From Streptomyces kronopolitis (GTDB lineage: Bacteria; Actinomycetota; Actinomycetes; Streptomycetales; Streptomycetaceae), in assembly GCF_014646275.1 (NCBI RefSeq), contig NZ_BMND01000006.1, positions 1 to 64,000 on the forward strand: a DNA stretch of 64,000 bases, written 5' to 3'. The notes under the pieces were generated by a model. The model saw only the letters and a program-made list of their open reading frames with translations, was not told where the DNA came from and made no database searches. A program made the translations under genes and the position numbers. Positions 9,307 through 18,341 of the stretch are shown piece by piece; the first letter of the stretch is position 1; every line of letters begins with the position of its first letter.

Positions 9307-10491
9307 ATGAGGGTCACCCGAACACTGCGTGCGACGGTGGGTGCTGCGCTGACGGGCGCGCTGCTCATCACCGCGAGCGGTACCGCCTCCGCAGATCAGA
9401 CGCGCAAGGATCTGTGGCCGCTGGAGGCGTTCGGGGCCCAGCAGCTCTGGAAGGAAGCCACCGGCAAGGGCGTGACGGTGGCGGTCCTCGACAGTGGTTT
9501 CCGCGAGACCCATCAGGACATGAAGGGGCAGTTCCTTCCCGGACCGGCCTTCGGCAAGGCAGCAGAGGCTGAGGCCGCGAAGAACCTCCAGGAGGGGGAG
9601 ACGGACGTTCGCGAGCACGGCACCGCCATGGCGTCGATCGTCGCCGCCCACGGGCACGGTCCGGGCGGCTCCGAAGGCGTCAAGGGCCTGGCGCCCGGTG
9701 CCAAGATCCTTCCGGTCCCGGTGTACGGCAAGAGCGGTCAGGCCACCCGCTGGGCGGTGGACCACGGTGCCGACGTCCTGAGCATGTCCTACGGCGGGAT
9801 GGAGGGCGGCGACCAGTGCGACTCCATCAACTACGCCCTCTCGAAGGGCGTAGTGGTCGTGGCCTCGGTGGGCAACGACGCCGCGACGGACAAGCAGTAT
9901 CCGGTGGGCTGCCCCGGAGTGATCGGCGTCGGTGCGGTCGACCAGTACGGCGAGTCGGCCGACTTCAACAACTACAACTCCGATACCGACCTGCTCGCAC
10001 CGGGAGTGAAGATCCCGGTCGCCGACGGCAAGAGCGACACGGGCTACCGGAACTCGCAGGGCAGCTCCCAGGCCACCGCCTACGTCTCCGCCGCGGCCGC
10101 CCTCCTCAAGGAGAAGTACCCCGACCTCACGCCCGGCCAGATCGCCAACCGTCTGGTGAAGACCGCCGGCCTGCCCAAGGACAAGCAGGGCCTCAAGCTC
10201 CCGGACTCCCACTACGGCTACGGCTTCATCCAGCCCGGCCCCGCCCTGCGCAAGGCCATCCCCGCAGGCTCCAAGGAGGGCCCGCTGCCGATGCCGAAGG
10301 GCAAGGCGTCATCGCAGCTGAACGCCGGCGCGCAGGACGCCGACCCGCCGATGGGCGGCAAAGAGACGCTGAACCGGGCCTTGCTCTACGGCGGCATCGG
10401 CGTCAGTGCCCTGGTGGTCATCGGGGCCGTCGCCGCCATCGTCCTGGCCTCCCGCCGCCGCAAGAACGCCGGTGCCCAGAACTGGGGCTGA
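9307..10491 (+). CDS. mycP: Mycosin-type subtilisin protease of type VII secretion
   Basis: S8 serine protease of 394 aa. Signal peptide at residues 1-29 (cut near SGTASA). The catalytic triad is D62 (VAVLDSG), H104 (EHGTAMAS) and S254 (GSSQAT), with oxyanion Asn N190. A C-terminal transmembrane helix (about 362-383) and an RRRK cytoplasmic tail anchor it outside the membrane, as in mycobacterial MycP proteins that stabilise the ESX channel and process substrates. The ATG at 9307 follows GAGAAGGAG; the upstream frame to 9226 runs through the terminator and is rejected. The genes for the ESX core (EccB, C, D, E) are not nearby. Confidence 0.93.
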   Translation: MRVTRTLRATVGAALTGALLITASGTASADQTRKDLWPLEAFGAQQLWKEATGKGVTVAVLDSGFRETHQDMKGQFLPGPAFGKAAEAEAAKNLQEGETDVREHGTAMASIVAAHGHGPGGSEGVKGLAPGAKILPVPVYGKSGQATRWAVDHGADVLSMSYGGMEGGDQCDSINYALSKGVVVVASVGNDAATDKQYPVGCPGVIGVGAVDQYGESADFNNYNSDTDLLAPGVKIPVADGKSDTGYRNSQGSSQATAYVSAAAALLKEKYPDLTPGQIANRLVKTAGLPKDKQGLKLPDSHYGYGFIQPGPALRKAIPAGSKEGPLPMPKGKASSQLNAGAQDADPPMGGKETLNRALLYGGIGVSALVVIGAVAAIVLASRRRKNAGAQNWG

Positions 10492-10564
10492 GACGGCTGC
10501 CGCAGCCGGTTCACCGCACGGCACTCATCGCCAATCAGTGGACAGCGCAAGGGAGAGCCGGGGC

Positions 10565-11224
10565 ATGGGGGCCGCTAGCCATGCGGACGACCCGCAGACA
10601 CCGCCACCCCCTGCGGCTCCGGACGTGGCGCAGATACTGAGAGCCAATTACCTTTCTCTGGCGCTGCTGATTGCGAAGCGTCTGCTCATTGCCACTGTTC
10701 TTGTGGCAATCCCGGTAGCGGCGGATCGCTTGCTGGAGCTGGACTCACCTTTCGTGATGGTGTTCACCGTCGCAGGGGTGGGGGTGCTTGTCCTCACGGT
10801 TCACCGCCTCATCTACGGAATCCGCGTCTCCCAGTGCGCGCGCGTACTCCGCACCTATCCGCTGGAGTTCCACCCTCGGGTGCTCAAGAAGCGTGAGCGG
10901 TGGACCCAGTACGGAAATGTCTTCGAGGTCCGTGTGACGACGCGCGGGCAGCACGGGGCGCCGCTGATGCTGGCGGTCAACGCGGCCGGGCGACGGCGCT
11001 GGCCGGAGGGTGCCGAGGAGGGTGTGTGGCTCGCCGGTGATCTGCCGTTCGGCGGGGTCATGGTGGTGCGGGGAGGCAAGGGGATGTTCTTCCTGAAGCC
11101 GGCGGACTGGGACAAGACCGCGCGGAAGCGGGAGGAGGCCGGCGCCGAGCGCCTCGCGCAGGCACAACAGGCGAAGCTCACGCACAGGACGAAGCGCGCG
11201 GTGATGATGCGGCCGGGTGCCTGA
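10565..11224 (+). CDS. Membrane protein of the type VII module, function unknown
   Basis: A 219-aa protein with two hydrophobic segments (about residues 37-55 and 60-80) followed by a soluble, mainly beta-type domain and a Lys/Arg-rich helical tail. No family is recognised with confidence. GC falls below the neighbourhood average around 10620-10720. Start at ATG 10565. It directly follows the mycosin gene in the same orientation, so it probably belongs to the type VII module as an accessory membrane component. Confidence 0.65.
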   Translation: MGAASHADDPQTPPPPAAPDVAQILRANYLSLALLIAKRLLIATVLVAIPVAADRLLELDSPFVMVFTVAGVGVLVLTVHRLIYGIRVSQCARVLRTYPLEFHPRVLKKRERWTQYGNVFEVRVTTRGQHGAPLMLAVNAAGRRRWPEGAEEGVWLAGDLPFGGVMVVRGGKGMFFLKPADWDKTARKREEAGAERLAQAQQAKLTHRTKRAVMMRPGA

Positions 11225-11318
11225 GCGCTCGCCGGGTGCCTGAGTGCTCTGAGTGCCGTGGGTGATCCGGAGAAAATCACGCGACGCCACCCCCGCCGCC
11301 CCGCTAAGTTCCCCGGTC

Positions 11319-11831
11319 ATGGACCCCGTAGGTGAAAAAGCAATACGTGCCTCCTTCGTCAATTGTTCGAAGGGGGAGGCGAGCAGGATGCATCTGCCGC
11401 CGGGGCTGGCCGGGTTGCCGTGGGGGGATCTGGACTTTCTGGGGTGGCGTGATCCGGGGGCGCCGGACCGGAGTTATCTGGTCGCGCCGCGGGGGGACGG
11501 GCTCGTCGGGGTGACGTTGCGGGTGCCGCAGGGGGTGCGGCGGAGCTTCACCAAGACGACGGTGTGTTCGGTCTGTGTGACCGGGCACCCGGGATCAGGC
11601 GTCAGCCTGCTGGCCGCGCGCCGGGCCGGTGTATTGGGGCGGCAGGGAAACACCGTCGGCACGTATCTGTGCGCCGACCTCGCCTGTTCGCTCTACGTCC
11701 GGGGGCGCAAGCGGTCCCAGCTCGCCGGCCGGCACGAGGAGACCCTGCCGCTGGAGGAGCGGATCGCCCGCACGGTGCGCAACCTGGACGCCTTCTTGGA
11801 CAAGGTGCTGGAGGGCGAGGGAGAGAAGTAA
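11319..11831 (+). CDS. FBP domain protein (EF-G-binding FusB-like zinc finger)
   Basis: A 170-aa protein starting IRASFVNCSKGEA, the characteristic opening of the FBP C-terminal family. Four cysteines form a zinc-finger arrangement, C83-x2-C86 and C118-x4-C123, as in the treble-clef domain of FusB/FBP proteins that bind elongation factor G. Only this C-terminal type domain is present. A role in ribosome rescue from EF-G stalling is known for FusB; for the actinobacterial versions it is inference. The ATG at 11319 has no clear Shine-Dalgarno sequence; translation could be leaderless after TAAGTT (11305-11310). Confidence 0.82.
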   Translation: MDPVGEKAIRASFVNCSKGEASRMHLPPGLAGLPWGDLDFLGWRDPGAPDRSYLVAPRGDGLVGVTLRVPQGVRRSFTKTTVCSVCVTGHPGSGVSLLAARRAGVLGRQGNTVGTYLCADLACSLYVRGRKRSQLAGRHEETLPLEERIARTVRNLDAFLDKVLEGEGEK

Positions 11832-11908
11832 GGGCGAGTAGGCCGGGGCCAGCCCCCAAGAGCCAGCCCCTAGGAGGCGGCACCCAGGAGCCGCCCCCCG
11901 GGCCCACT

Positions 11909-12742
11909 TCAGCCGCGACCGCCCCCTCCGCCCCCCTCCGCCCCGCCACGCATCGCCCCGCCATCCCCCCGACCGCCCTTCTCGGGCCCGCCCTCATCCG
12001 CCGCCCCCGCCGGCAGCAGGAAATCCCCCAATACCTCCGCTATTTCGCGGACCAAGGGCCGTACGACGCGGAAGCGGGAGACGGCCACGCCGCGGGCGAC
12101 GAGGGGGGCGCTGCGGCGGACCAGGGCGCGGGTGCGGGTGCAGCCGGGGGAGCGGTCGTAGACCCAGTACAGGACCATGCCCATCTGCTGCATCCAGAGC
12201 AACTGCGGCAGCTGATCGGCGAGTTCCGGGGCGTACTTGCCATCCGCGCCCGCCAGGATCTGCCGGTGGAGGTCGATGGCGGCCTCCCGCGGCACCCGGG
12301 ACTGCGCGGAGAACGGGCTGAGCGGACTCTCGGGGTCCGCCGCGTTCTTGAAGAACTGGGTCGCGAACCGGTGGTACGGCTCGGCCACGTCCAGCCAGGC
12401 GAGCAGGACGCCGCTGATCCGCCGGGCCAGGTCCGTCTCCTGGGCCAGCACTTCGCGGACGGCCTCGGCGTGCTGCTCGCCGATGCGGTCGTAGAAGCCC
12501 TGGACGAGGTGCTCCTTGGACGCGAAGTAGTAGTAGGCGTTGCCGACGGAGACCCCGGCCTCCTGGGCGATGGCCCGCATGGTCGTCTTGTCGTAGCCGC
12601 GGTCCTGGAAGAGGCGCAGGGCCGTCTCCAGGATCGCCGTCCGGGTCCGCTCGCTCTTGGTGCCCGACGCCGGGCGGCGCGGCGGGCCGGCCCCCTCGGC
12701 CGCGCCCTCCGCGCCTGTCGCGTCCGTTGTCGCTTCGTCCAC
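11909..12742 (-). CDS. TetR family regulator, last gene of its own operon
   Basis: TetR-type repressor of 277 aa. After a disordered N-terminal 28 residues the DNA-binding domain runs to about residue 80, with the recognition segment AGVSVGNAYYYFASKE, then a helical ligand domain and a Pro/Gly-rich tail. Start is GTG 12742, 9 bases after the DCC-protein stop. It is therefore cotranscribed with the two genes upstream. The two matching palindromes in front of that operon (13640 and 13687) are its likely operators, giving autoregulation. The ligand is unknown. Confidence 0.88.
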   Translation of the reverse strand: MDEATTDATGAEGAAEGAGPPRRPASGTKSERTRTAILETALRLFQDRGYDKTTMRAIAQEAGVSVGNAYYYFASKEHLVQGFYDRIGEQHAEAVREVLAQETDLARRISGVLLAWLDVAEPYHRFATQFFKNAADPESPLSPFSAQSRVPREAAIDLHRQILAGADGKYAPELADQLPQLLWMQQMGMVLYWVYDRSPGCTRTRALVRRSAPLVARGVAVSRFRVVRPLVREIAEVLGDFLLPAGAADEGGPEKGGRGDGGAMRGGAEGGGGGGRG

Positions 12743-12751
12743 GCCACGACC

Positions 12752-13216
12752 CTAGCCGGAGCCCGTCGTGCACCCGCCGAGGCCCTCGGGGTTCTCGGGG
12801 TCGTCGGGGTCCTCGTACGGGTCCCGGGTCCTGGCCCGGTAGCGCGCGGCGGCCAGGACGGCCGCGCGGGCCAGCGGGGCGCCCGCCGGGCCGGTGAACC
12901 GGTGGGCCATGGGCCGGTATTCGGCCAGCGCCCACAGGCACACCACCCAGGCCGCGTGTCCGGCGTAGACCTGCCCGCCGTCCCCGATCACGGTGATCTC
13001 CCGCAGGGTGGCCTCGTGGTCGAGGGCGGGGAAGCGGGCGCGGGTCCCGGCGGTGCCCACCGGCAGCATCTCCAGGGGGATCAGCTGCCGCTGCCGGACC
13101 AGCCAGTCGTGGACCCGGGTGCACAGCGGGCAGTCGGGGTCGTAGAGCACGGTCAGCCGGCGGACCGGGACGGTGGCGCCGCCCCGGTCCGCCAGGTGTC
13201 CGGCCACCTCGCTCAC
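12752..13216 (-). CDS. Thiol-disulfide oxidoreductase-like DCC family protein
   Basis: A 154-aa protein of the DCC/DUF393 family. The family signature YDPDCPLC places the redox-type CxxC at C29/C32, in a thioredoxin-like setting. A helix of aromatic and Ala residues follows (about 75-130) and the tail is acidic. The GTG start at 13216 overlaps the upstream stop codon by GTGA, so translation is coupled. Function is not established for the family; a role in thiol redox or membrane lipid chemistry is possible. Confidence 0.8.
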   Translation of the reverse strand: MSEVAGHLADRGGATVPVRRLTVLYDPDCPLCTRVHDWLVRQRQLIPLEMLPVGTAGTRARFPALDHEATLREITVIGDGGQVYAGHAAWVVCLWALAEYRPMAHRFTGPAGAPLARAAVLAAARYRARTRDPYEDPDDPENPEGLGGCTTGSG

Positions 13217-13626
13217 ACCCCCGTCGCGGGCGAGGTCTCGGTCCAGCCCTGCGGCGCGATCGGCGGCACCTGCTCGCGCTCCATGGCCCCGCGCCGGCGG
13301 ATCTTGTTCAGCACGAAGACGTTGGCGAGGTGCAGCACCCCGAGCACCAGCAGGACGACGCCGAGCTTGTACGACAGCGCCTCGACGAGCCGGCGGGTGT
13401 CGGCGACGGCGTCCGCGGCCTTCAGATACAGCGCCACGAACCCGAGGTTGACCAGGTAGAAGCCCACCACCAGCAGGTGGTTGACGGCCTCGGCGAGCTG
13501 TTCGTTGCCCTTCAGCACATCGGCCAGGAAGACCCGTCCGTTGCGGCTCAGAGTGCGGGCGACCCAGACGGTGAGTCCCACGCTGATGACCAGGTACGTG
13601 ACGTACGCGGTGACGGTGAGGTCCAT
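13213..13626 (-). CDS. Four-helix membrane protein, first gene of TetR operon
   Basis: Integral membrane protein of 137 aa. Hydrophobic segments lie at about residues 5-25, 46-66 and 80-104, with the charged tail facing inside. No family is recognised with certainty. The ATG at 13626 has AAGGGGGA just upstream; an ATG nine codons earlier lies inside the operator and is less likely. It heads the operon membrane protein - DCC protein - TetR, directly behind two TetR-type operators, so it is probably the main regulated product. Confidence 0.78.
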   Translation of the reverse strand: MDLTVTAYVTYLVISVGLTVWVARTLSRNGRVFLADVLKGNEQLAEAVNHLLVVGFYLVNLGFVALYLKAADAVADTRRLVEALSYKLGVVLLVLGVLHLANVFVLNKIRRRGAMEREQVPPIAPQGWTETSPATGV

Positions 13627-13639
13627 GCCCCATCCCCCT

Positions 13640-13653
13640 TTGAACGTGTTCAA
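13640..13653. promoter_or_regulatory. TetR-type operator, proximal copy
   Basis: TTGAACGTGTTCAA, a 6+6 palindrome with a 2-base centre, 14 bases upstream of the ATG at 13626. It is the exact reverse complement of the distal copy at 13687-13700, 47 bases away centre to centre. Confidence 0.75.
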
Positions 13654-13686
13654 AAAGTAGGTTCAGCAGGAACTGTAGACCTGTTT

Positions 13687-13700
13687 TTGAACACGTTCAA
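13687..13700. promoter_or_regulatory. TetR-type operator, distal copy
   Basis: TTGAACACGTTCAA, the second copy of the palindrome. The two sites bracket the promoter of the minus-strand operon and may also govern the divergent gene at 13896. Confidence 0.75.
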
Positions 13701-13895
13701 GCGGTGGCGAGGCGGGCGTGGGTCACAGCTGTCCCGGGGCCGACTCCGTGGCGAGGGCGCCGAGTTGGCTCGGCGGCCCGGAAGCTACCCGCTGGTTCCG
13801 GTTGCGGGGGCCCGGCCGGTCGGCAGATCCTCGTCCCGGTGTCGTCCGGGGAGTGGTGGCGCCGTCCGGGACGCGGGGCAGAAGCAGGGGGACAT

Positions 13896-14726
13896 GTGCT
13901 CAGGGTGCATTTCACGGCGCAGGATCTGGCGCGTACGAGCCTGGCCCACGGGGCCGACCCGCTGTGGGAGACCGTGCTGAGCCTGCACAGCCTGCGGCTG
14001 CGGCGGCCCGAACCGGCGCTGGCGGCCTGGCGACGGCACGCCGTGCGGCACGGGCCGGGGCCGCTGCGGACGCTGTTCGCACTCGTCCCGCCCTACGGCT
14101 ACTTCCCCGACTTCCTCACCCCGTCCGCGTCCCGCTACGGCGTCGAGCCCGGGCTGGAGGCCGTGATGAGCACCCCGCGGCAGCGGCTGCGGACCGAGCT
14201 GACGCGGCTGTCGGGGCACCGGGCGCTGCCGGGATGGGCCCGCGGCATCGGCGAGGGGGAGCCGGCCGCGCTGCGCCGGCTCGCGCGCGGCCTGCGGACC
14301 TACCACCATCTCGCCCTGGCGCCGGCCTGGTCGCGGATCGCCCAACGCGTCGGCGGGGACCGGGAGATGCGCCGGCACGCCCTGGCCGGGTCCGGGGCGG
14401 AGGCGATGCTGGAGACGTTCGGCCCGCTGATGCGGTGGCGCGCTCCGGTGCTGGAGGTCGACTACCCGGTGGAGCGGGAGCTGCGTCTCCAGGGGCGGGG
14501 CCTGGTCCTCGTCCCCTCGTACTTCTCGTGCGGCCACCCGCTGACGCTGGTGGACGACGCGCTGCCGCCGGTGCTCGTGTACCCGGCGCGGGAGCCGGAG
14601 CCGGACGGGCAGGCCGAAGGGCCCCGCCCCCGGTGGTACGGAGGCGAGGCCCTTCGGGAGGTACCGGCGCTGTTCGGCGGCCGGGGCGGGGCCCGGAGCG
14701 CCGCCGGCGTCAGAAGCGGCGGGTGA
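13896..14726 (+). pseudogene. ArsR/DUF5937-type regulator, apparently 3'-truncated
   Basis: A 276-aa product that begins LRVHFTAQDLARTSLAHG, typical of the large streptomycete regulators with an N-terminal DUF5937 domain and a C-terminal winged helix. Here the frame stops matching after LVLVPSYFSCGHPLTL...VLVYPAR (about residue 230). The remaining 45 residues read through a terminator hairpin at 14614-14657 and overlap the sdhB stop by 17 bases; no helix-turn-helix is visible. The likely reading is deletion of the 3' end. It may still be translated as a ligand-binding remnant. GTG start at 13896 with CAGGGGG upstream. Confidence 0.6.
14614..14657. terminator. Terminator hairpin at the 3' end of the sdh operon
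   Basis: Stem arms CCGAAGGGCC (14614-14623) and GGCCCTTCGG (14648-14657) are perfect, with a further imperfect 9-bp stem inside. This is the usual form of a Streptomyces bidirectional terminator. It lies inside the frame of the truncated regulator, just beyond the sdhB stop. Confidence 0.7.
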
Positions 14727-15483
14727 TCAGCGCGCGCTTGACTTCCTGGATGGCCTTGGTGACCTCGATACCGCGCGGGCAGGCGTCCGTGCAGTTGAAG
14801 GTCGTCCGGCAGCGCCAGACGCCGTCCTTGTCGTTGAGGATCTCCAGGCGCTGCTCGCCGCCCTCGTCGCGCGAGTCGAAGATGAAGCGGTGCGCGTTGA
14901 CGATCGCCGCCGGGCCGAAGTACTGGCCGTCGTTCCAGAACACCGGGCAGGAGCTGGTGCAGGCGGCGCACAGGATGCACTTCGTCGTGTCGTCGAAGCG
15001 CTCGCGGTCCTCGGCGGACTGCCGGCGCTCACGGGTCGGCTCGTTGCCGGTCGTGATGAGGAAGGGCATCACATCGCGGTAGGCCTGGAAGAAGGGCTCC
15101 ATGTCGACGACAAGGTCCTTCATCACGGTGAGGCCCTTGATGGCCTCGACCGTGATCGGCTTCTCCGGGTTGATGTCCTTGATCAGCGTCTTGCAGGCGA
15201 GGCGGTTGCGGCCGTTGATGCGCATGGCGTCCGAGCCGCAGATGCCGTGGGCGCAGGAACGCCGGAAGGTCAGCGTCCCGTCCTGCTCCCACTTGATCTT
15301 GTGGAGGGCGTCCAGGACGCGCTCCTTCGGGTCGATCTCCAGCTGGAAGTCCTCCCAGCTGGCGTCCTCCGAGACCTCCGGGTTGAACCGGCGGATCCGG
15401 AAGGTGACCGTGACCAGATGCGCGGCACCGTCCTCGGCCGCGTCCAGCGCGGCGGAGTGCTTGTCGAGAGTCGGGGTGCTCAT
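14710..15483 (-). CDS. sdhB: Succinate dehydrogenase iron-sulfur subunit
   Basis: Complex II iron-sulfur protein (257 aa) passing electrons from the flavoprotein to quinone. The [2Fe-2S] site has C77, C82, D85 and C97, where an Asp occupies one ligand position as in several bacterial SdhB proteins. The [4Fe-4S] and [3Fe-4S] ligands are in C169-x2-C172-x2-C175-x3-C179 and C225/C231/C235. The ATG shares one base with the sdhA stop (TGATG), so translation is coupled. Last gene of sdhCDAB. Confidence 0.97.
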   Translation of the reverse strand: MSTPTLDKHSAALDAAEDGAAHLVTVTFRIRRFNPEVSEDASWEDFQLEIDPKERVLDALHKIKWEQDGTLTFRRSCAHGICGSDAMRINGRNRLACKTLIKDINPEKPITVEAIKGLTVMKDLVVDMEPFFQAYRDVMPFLITTGNEPTRERRQSAEDRERFDDTTKCILCAACTSSCPVFWNDGQYFGPAAIVNAHRFIFDSRDEGGEQRLEILNDKDGVWRCRTTFNCTDACPRGIEVTKAIQEVKRALITRRF

Positions 15484-17237
15484 CAGTACTTACGCTCCAT
15501 CGGCTGGTAGCGGGTCTGCACGACCGGCTTGTAGTCGAGGCGGATCGACTCTGCGCCGTCTGCGCCCACCTCGCGGTACGCCATGGTGTGCCGCATGAAG
15601 TTGACGTCGTCGCGGTTGGGGAAGTCCTCGCGGTAGTGACCGCCGCGGGACTCCTTGCGGGCCAGCGCGGACACCGCCATGACCTCGGCCAGGTCGAGGA
15701 GGTTGCCCAGCTCGATGGCCTCCAGCAGGTCGGTGTTGAACCGCTTGCCCTTGTCCTGGACGGACACGTTCAGGTAGCGCTCGCGCAGCTCGCCGATCTT
15801 CTCGACCGCGGTCTTGATCGTCTGCTCGGTGCGGAACACCATCACGTTGGCGTCCATGCACTCCTGGAGCTCCTTGCGGATCTCGGTGACCCGCTCGCTG
15901 CCCGAGGAGTTGCGCAGCCGCTCGACCTGGTCGATGACCTGCTGCGCCGGGTTCTCGGGCAGCTCGACGAACTCGGCGGTGGCCGAGTACTCCGCCGCCG
16001 CGATGCCGGCCCGGCGCCCGAAGACGTTGATGTCCAGCAGCGAGTTGGTGCCCAGGCGGTTGGCGCCGTGCACGGAGACACAGGCCACCTCGCCGGCCGC
16101 GTACAGGCCCGGCACGACGGTGGTGTTGTCCGCCAGGACCTCACCCTCGACGTTGGTGGGGATGCCGCCCATGGCGTAGTGCGCGGTCGGCTGGATCGGG
16201 ATCGGGTCCGTGTAGGGCTCGATGCCGAGGTAGGTCCGCGCGAACTCGGTGATGTCCGGGAGCTTGGCGTCCAGCTGCTCGGGCGGCAGGTGGGTCAGGT
16301 CCAGGTAGACGTGGTCGCCGTCGGGACCGCAGCCGCGGCCCTCGCGGATCTCCGTGTAGATGGAGCGCGAGACGACGTCACGCGAGGCGAGGTCCTTCAT
16401 GACGGGCGCGTACTTCTCCATGAAGCGCTCGCCGTCCTTGTTGCGGAGGATGCCGCCCTCACCACGGGCGCCCTCCGTCAGCAGGATGCCCATGCGCCAG
16501 ATGCCCGTCGGGTGGAACTGGAAGAACTCCATGTCCTCCAGCGGCAGCCCGCGGCGGTAGGCGGCGGCCTGGCCGTCACCGGTCAGGGTGTGCGCGTTGG
16601 AGGTCACCTTGAAGAACTTGCCGGTGCCGCCGGAAGCGAAGATGATCGACTTCGCCTGGAAGACGTGGATCTCGCCGGTGGCCAGCTCGTACGCGACGAC
16701 GCCCGCGGACTTCTTGACGCCGTCGACGTCCTGGAGCAGCAGGTCGAGCACGTAGAACTCGTTGAAGAACTCCACGCCCTCCTTGACGCAGTTCTGGTAC
16801 AGCGTCTGGAGGATCATGTGGCCGGTGCGGTCCGAGGCGTAGCAGGACCGGCGGACCGGGGCCTCACCGTGGTTGCGGGAGTGACCGCCGAAGCGGCGCT
16901 GGTCGATCGTGCCGTCCGGCGTGCGGTTGAACGGCAGGCCCATCTTCTCCAGGTCGAGGACCGAGTCGATGGCCTCCTTCGCCAGGATCTCGGCGGCGTC
17001 CTGGTCGACCAGGTAGTCGCCGCCCTTGATCGTGTCGAAGGTGTGCCACTCCCAGTTGTCCTCCTCGACGTTCGCGAGGGCGGCGGCCATACCGCCCTGG
17101 GCGGCGCCGGTGTGGGAGCGGGTCGGGTAGAGCTTCGTCAGGACCGCGGTGCGGCTGCGCTTGGTCGACTCGATGGCCGCACGCATGCCCGCGCCGCCGG
17201 CGCCGACGATGACGGTGTCGTACTTGTGGATCTTCAT
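15483..17237 (-). CDS. sdhA: Succinate dehydrogenase flavoprotein subunit
   Basis: FAD-containing catalytic subunit of 584 aa that oxidises succinate to fumarate. The dinucleotide fold GAGGAGMRA is at residues 12-20, the His carrying covalent FAD is H42 ([10 protein letters not shown]), and substrate-site blocks [12 protein letters not shown] and [11 protein letters not shown] are present. Start is ATG 17237, which matches the start of the conserved fold; the frame is open further upstream only by overlap with sdhD. It lies 20 bases after the sdhD stop. Confidence 0.97.
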   Translation of the reverse strand: MKIHKYDTVIVGAGGAGMRAAIESTKRSRTAVLTKLYPTRSHTGAAQGGMAAALANVEEDNWEWHTFDTIKGGDYLVDQDAAEILAKEAIDSVLDLEKMGLPFNRTPDGTIDQRRFGGHSRNHGEAPVRRSCYASDRTGHMILQTLYQNCVKEGVEFFNEFYVLDLLLQDVDGVKKSAGVVAYELATGEIHVFQAKSIIFASGGTGKFFKVTSNAHTLTGDGQAAAYRRGLPLEDMEFFQFHPTGIWRMGILLTEGARGEGGILRNKDGERFMEKYAPVMKDLASRDVVSRSIYTEIREGRGCGPDGDHVYLDLTHLPPEQLDAKLPDITEFARTYLGIEPYTDPIPIQPTAHYAMGGIPTNVEGEVLADNTTVVPGLYAAGEVACVSVHGANRLGTNSLLDINVFGRRAGIAAAEYSATAEFVELPENPAQQVIDQVERLRNSSGSERVTEIRKELQECMDANVMVFRTEQTIKTAVEKIGELRERYLNVSVQDKGKRFNTDLLEAIELGNLLDLAEVMAVSALARKESRGGHYREDFPNRDDVNFMRHTMAYREVGADGAESIRLDYKPVVQTRYQPMERKY

Positions 17238-17257
17238 GGTTCCAGTCAGCCCCGGCT

Positions 17258-17746
17258 TCAGGAGATGTTCGGGTCGAAGGTGAAGATCACCAGCGTGCCC
17301 AGAAGGACGGTGAACACCGTCGCGGTGTACAGCAGCATCTTCAGCCAGAAGCGGGTGTTGTCCCGCTGCGCGTAGTCGTTGATGACCGTACGCAGGCCGT
17401 TGGCGCCGTGCAGCATGGCCAGCCACAGCATCAGCAGGTCCCAGACCTGCCAGAACGGCGAGGCCCAGCGGCCGGCGACGAACGCGAAGCCGATCTTGGA
17501 GACGCCGCCGTCGAGCACCAGCTGGATCAGCAGGTGGCCCAGGACCAGGACGACCAGCACGATGCCGGACAGCCGCATGAACAGCCAGGCCTGCATCTCG
17601 AAGTTGCCGCGCGAAGCGCTCCCGGTCTTCTTGGTGCGCTTGCGCGGCGCCTCGATGACCGGGGCGGGGTTGTCCACGTCGTAGAGCGTGACGCCGTCGG
17701 ACGCGCCCGCTGCGGTGGCCTCAGCGGAGGTGGTTTCAGCAGACAT
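17258..17746 (-). CDS. sdhD: Succinate dehydrogenase hydrophobic membrane anchor subunit
   Basis: A 162-aa membrane anchor with a hydrophilic N-terminal 50 residues and three transmembrane helices (about 52-75, 92-118, 133-156). Heme/quinone-site type His residues occur in the first helix (VLGHLLIQL) and the second (AMLHGANGL). It is followed by sdhA and preceded by sdhC with a 6-base gap, in the usual actinobacterial order. Confidence 0.93.
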   Translation of the reverse strand: MSAETTSAEATAAGASDGVTLYDVDNPAPVIEAPRKRTKKTGSASRGNFEMQAWLFMRLSGIVLVVLVLGHLLIQLVLDGGVSKIGFAFVAGRWASPFWQVWDLLMLWLAMLHGANGLRTVINDYAQRDNTRFWLKMLLYTATVFTVLLGTLVIFTFDPNIS

Positions 17747-17752
17747 CTCGCG

Positions 17753-18133
17753 TCAGCTCCCGAACAGCGTGCGCAGGGTGTGCTGCAGCACGGGGTAGAA
17801 GGCACCGGCCATCAGCACGACCCAGACACCGACAACGGTCCACAGCATCTGCTTCTGGTACTTCGGGCCCTTCGACCAGAAGTCCACCGCGATGACCCGC
17901 AGGCCGTTGAGTGCGTGGAAGAGGATGGCGGCCACCAGGCCGTACTCCATCACGTTGACGATCGGCGTCTTGTATGTCGCAACGACGTTGTCGTAGGCCT
18001 CGGGGGAGACGCGTACGAGAGCGGTGTCGAGGACGTGGACGAACAGGAAGAAGAAGATGAGGACGCCGGTGACTCGATGAGCCACCCAGGACCACATGCC
18101 TTCCCGGCCGCGGTACAGCGTTCCAGCCGGCAC
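17753..18133 (-). CDS. sdhC: Succinate dehydrogenase cytochrome b556 subunit
   Basis: First gene of the sdh operon, 126 aa. Family signature WSWVAHRVTGVLIF near residue 14-27, then FFLFVHVLDTAL and ILFHALNGLRVI, giving three transmembrane helices with conserved heme-ligand-type His residues. GTG start at 18131-18133 with GGAGGG upstream. The promoter must lie in 18134-18341; no repressor site is obvious there. Confidence 0.94.
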   Translation of the reverse strand: MPAGTLYRGREGMWSWVAHRVTGVLIFFFLFVHVLDTALVRVSPEAYDNVVATYKTPIVNVMEYGLVAAILFHALNGLRVIAVDFWSKGPKYQKQMLWTVVGVWVVLMAGAFYPVLQHTLRTLFGS

Positions 18134-18341
18134 GGAAAAACCCTCCGGGAGCGGGGATTGGGGCGCCAGCCGGCTTCTCTGTCGGTCGGGCCCGGCCGGG
18201 TACGGTCCTCCGGCCGCTCGTCATCGTATCGACGAGCTGTCGGTTCCTCGCGCGGGGGTCCTTAGGTGTGATCAAACAGGCACCCAACGGGCTACCACGC
18301 AGGCGAGAACCGGGACATTCCCGGACAGAGTCGACGACCCG

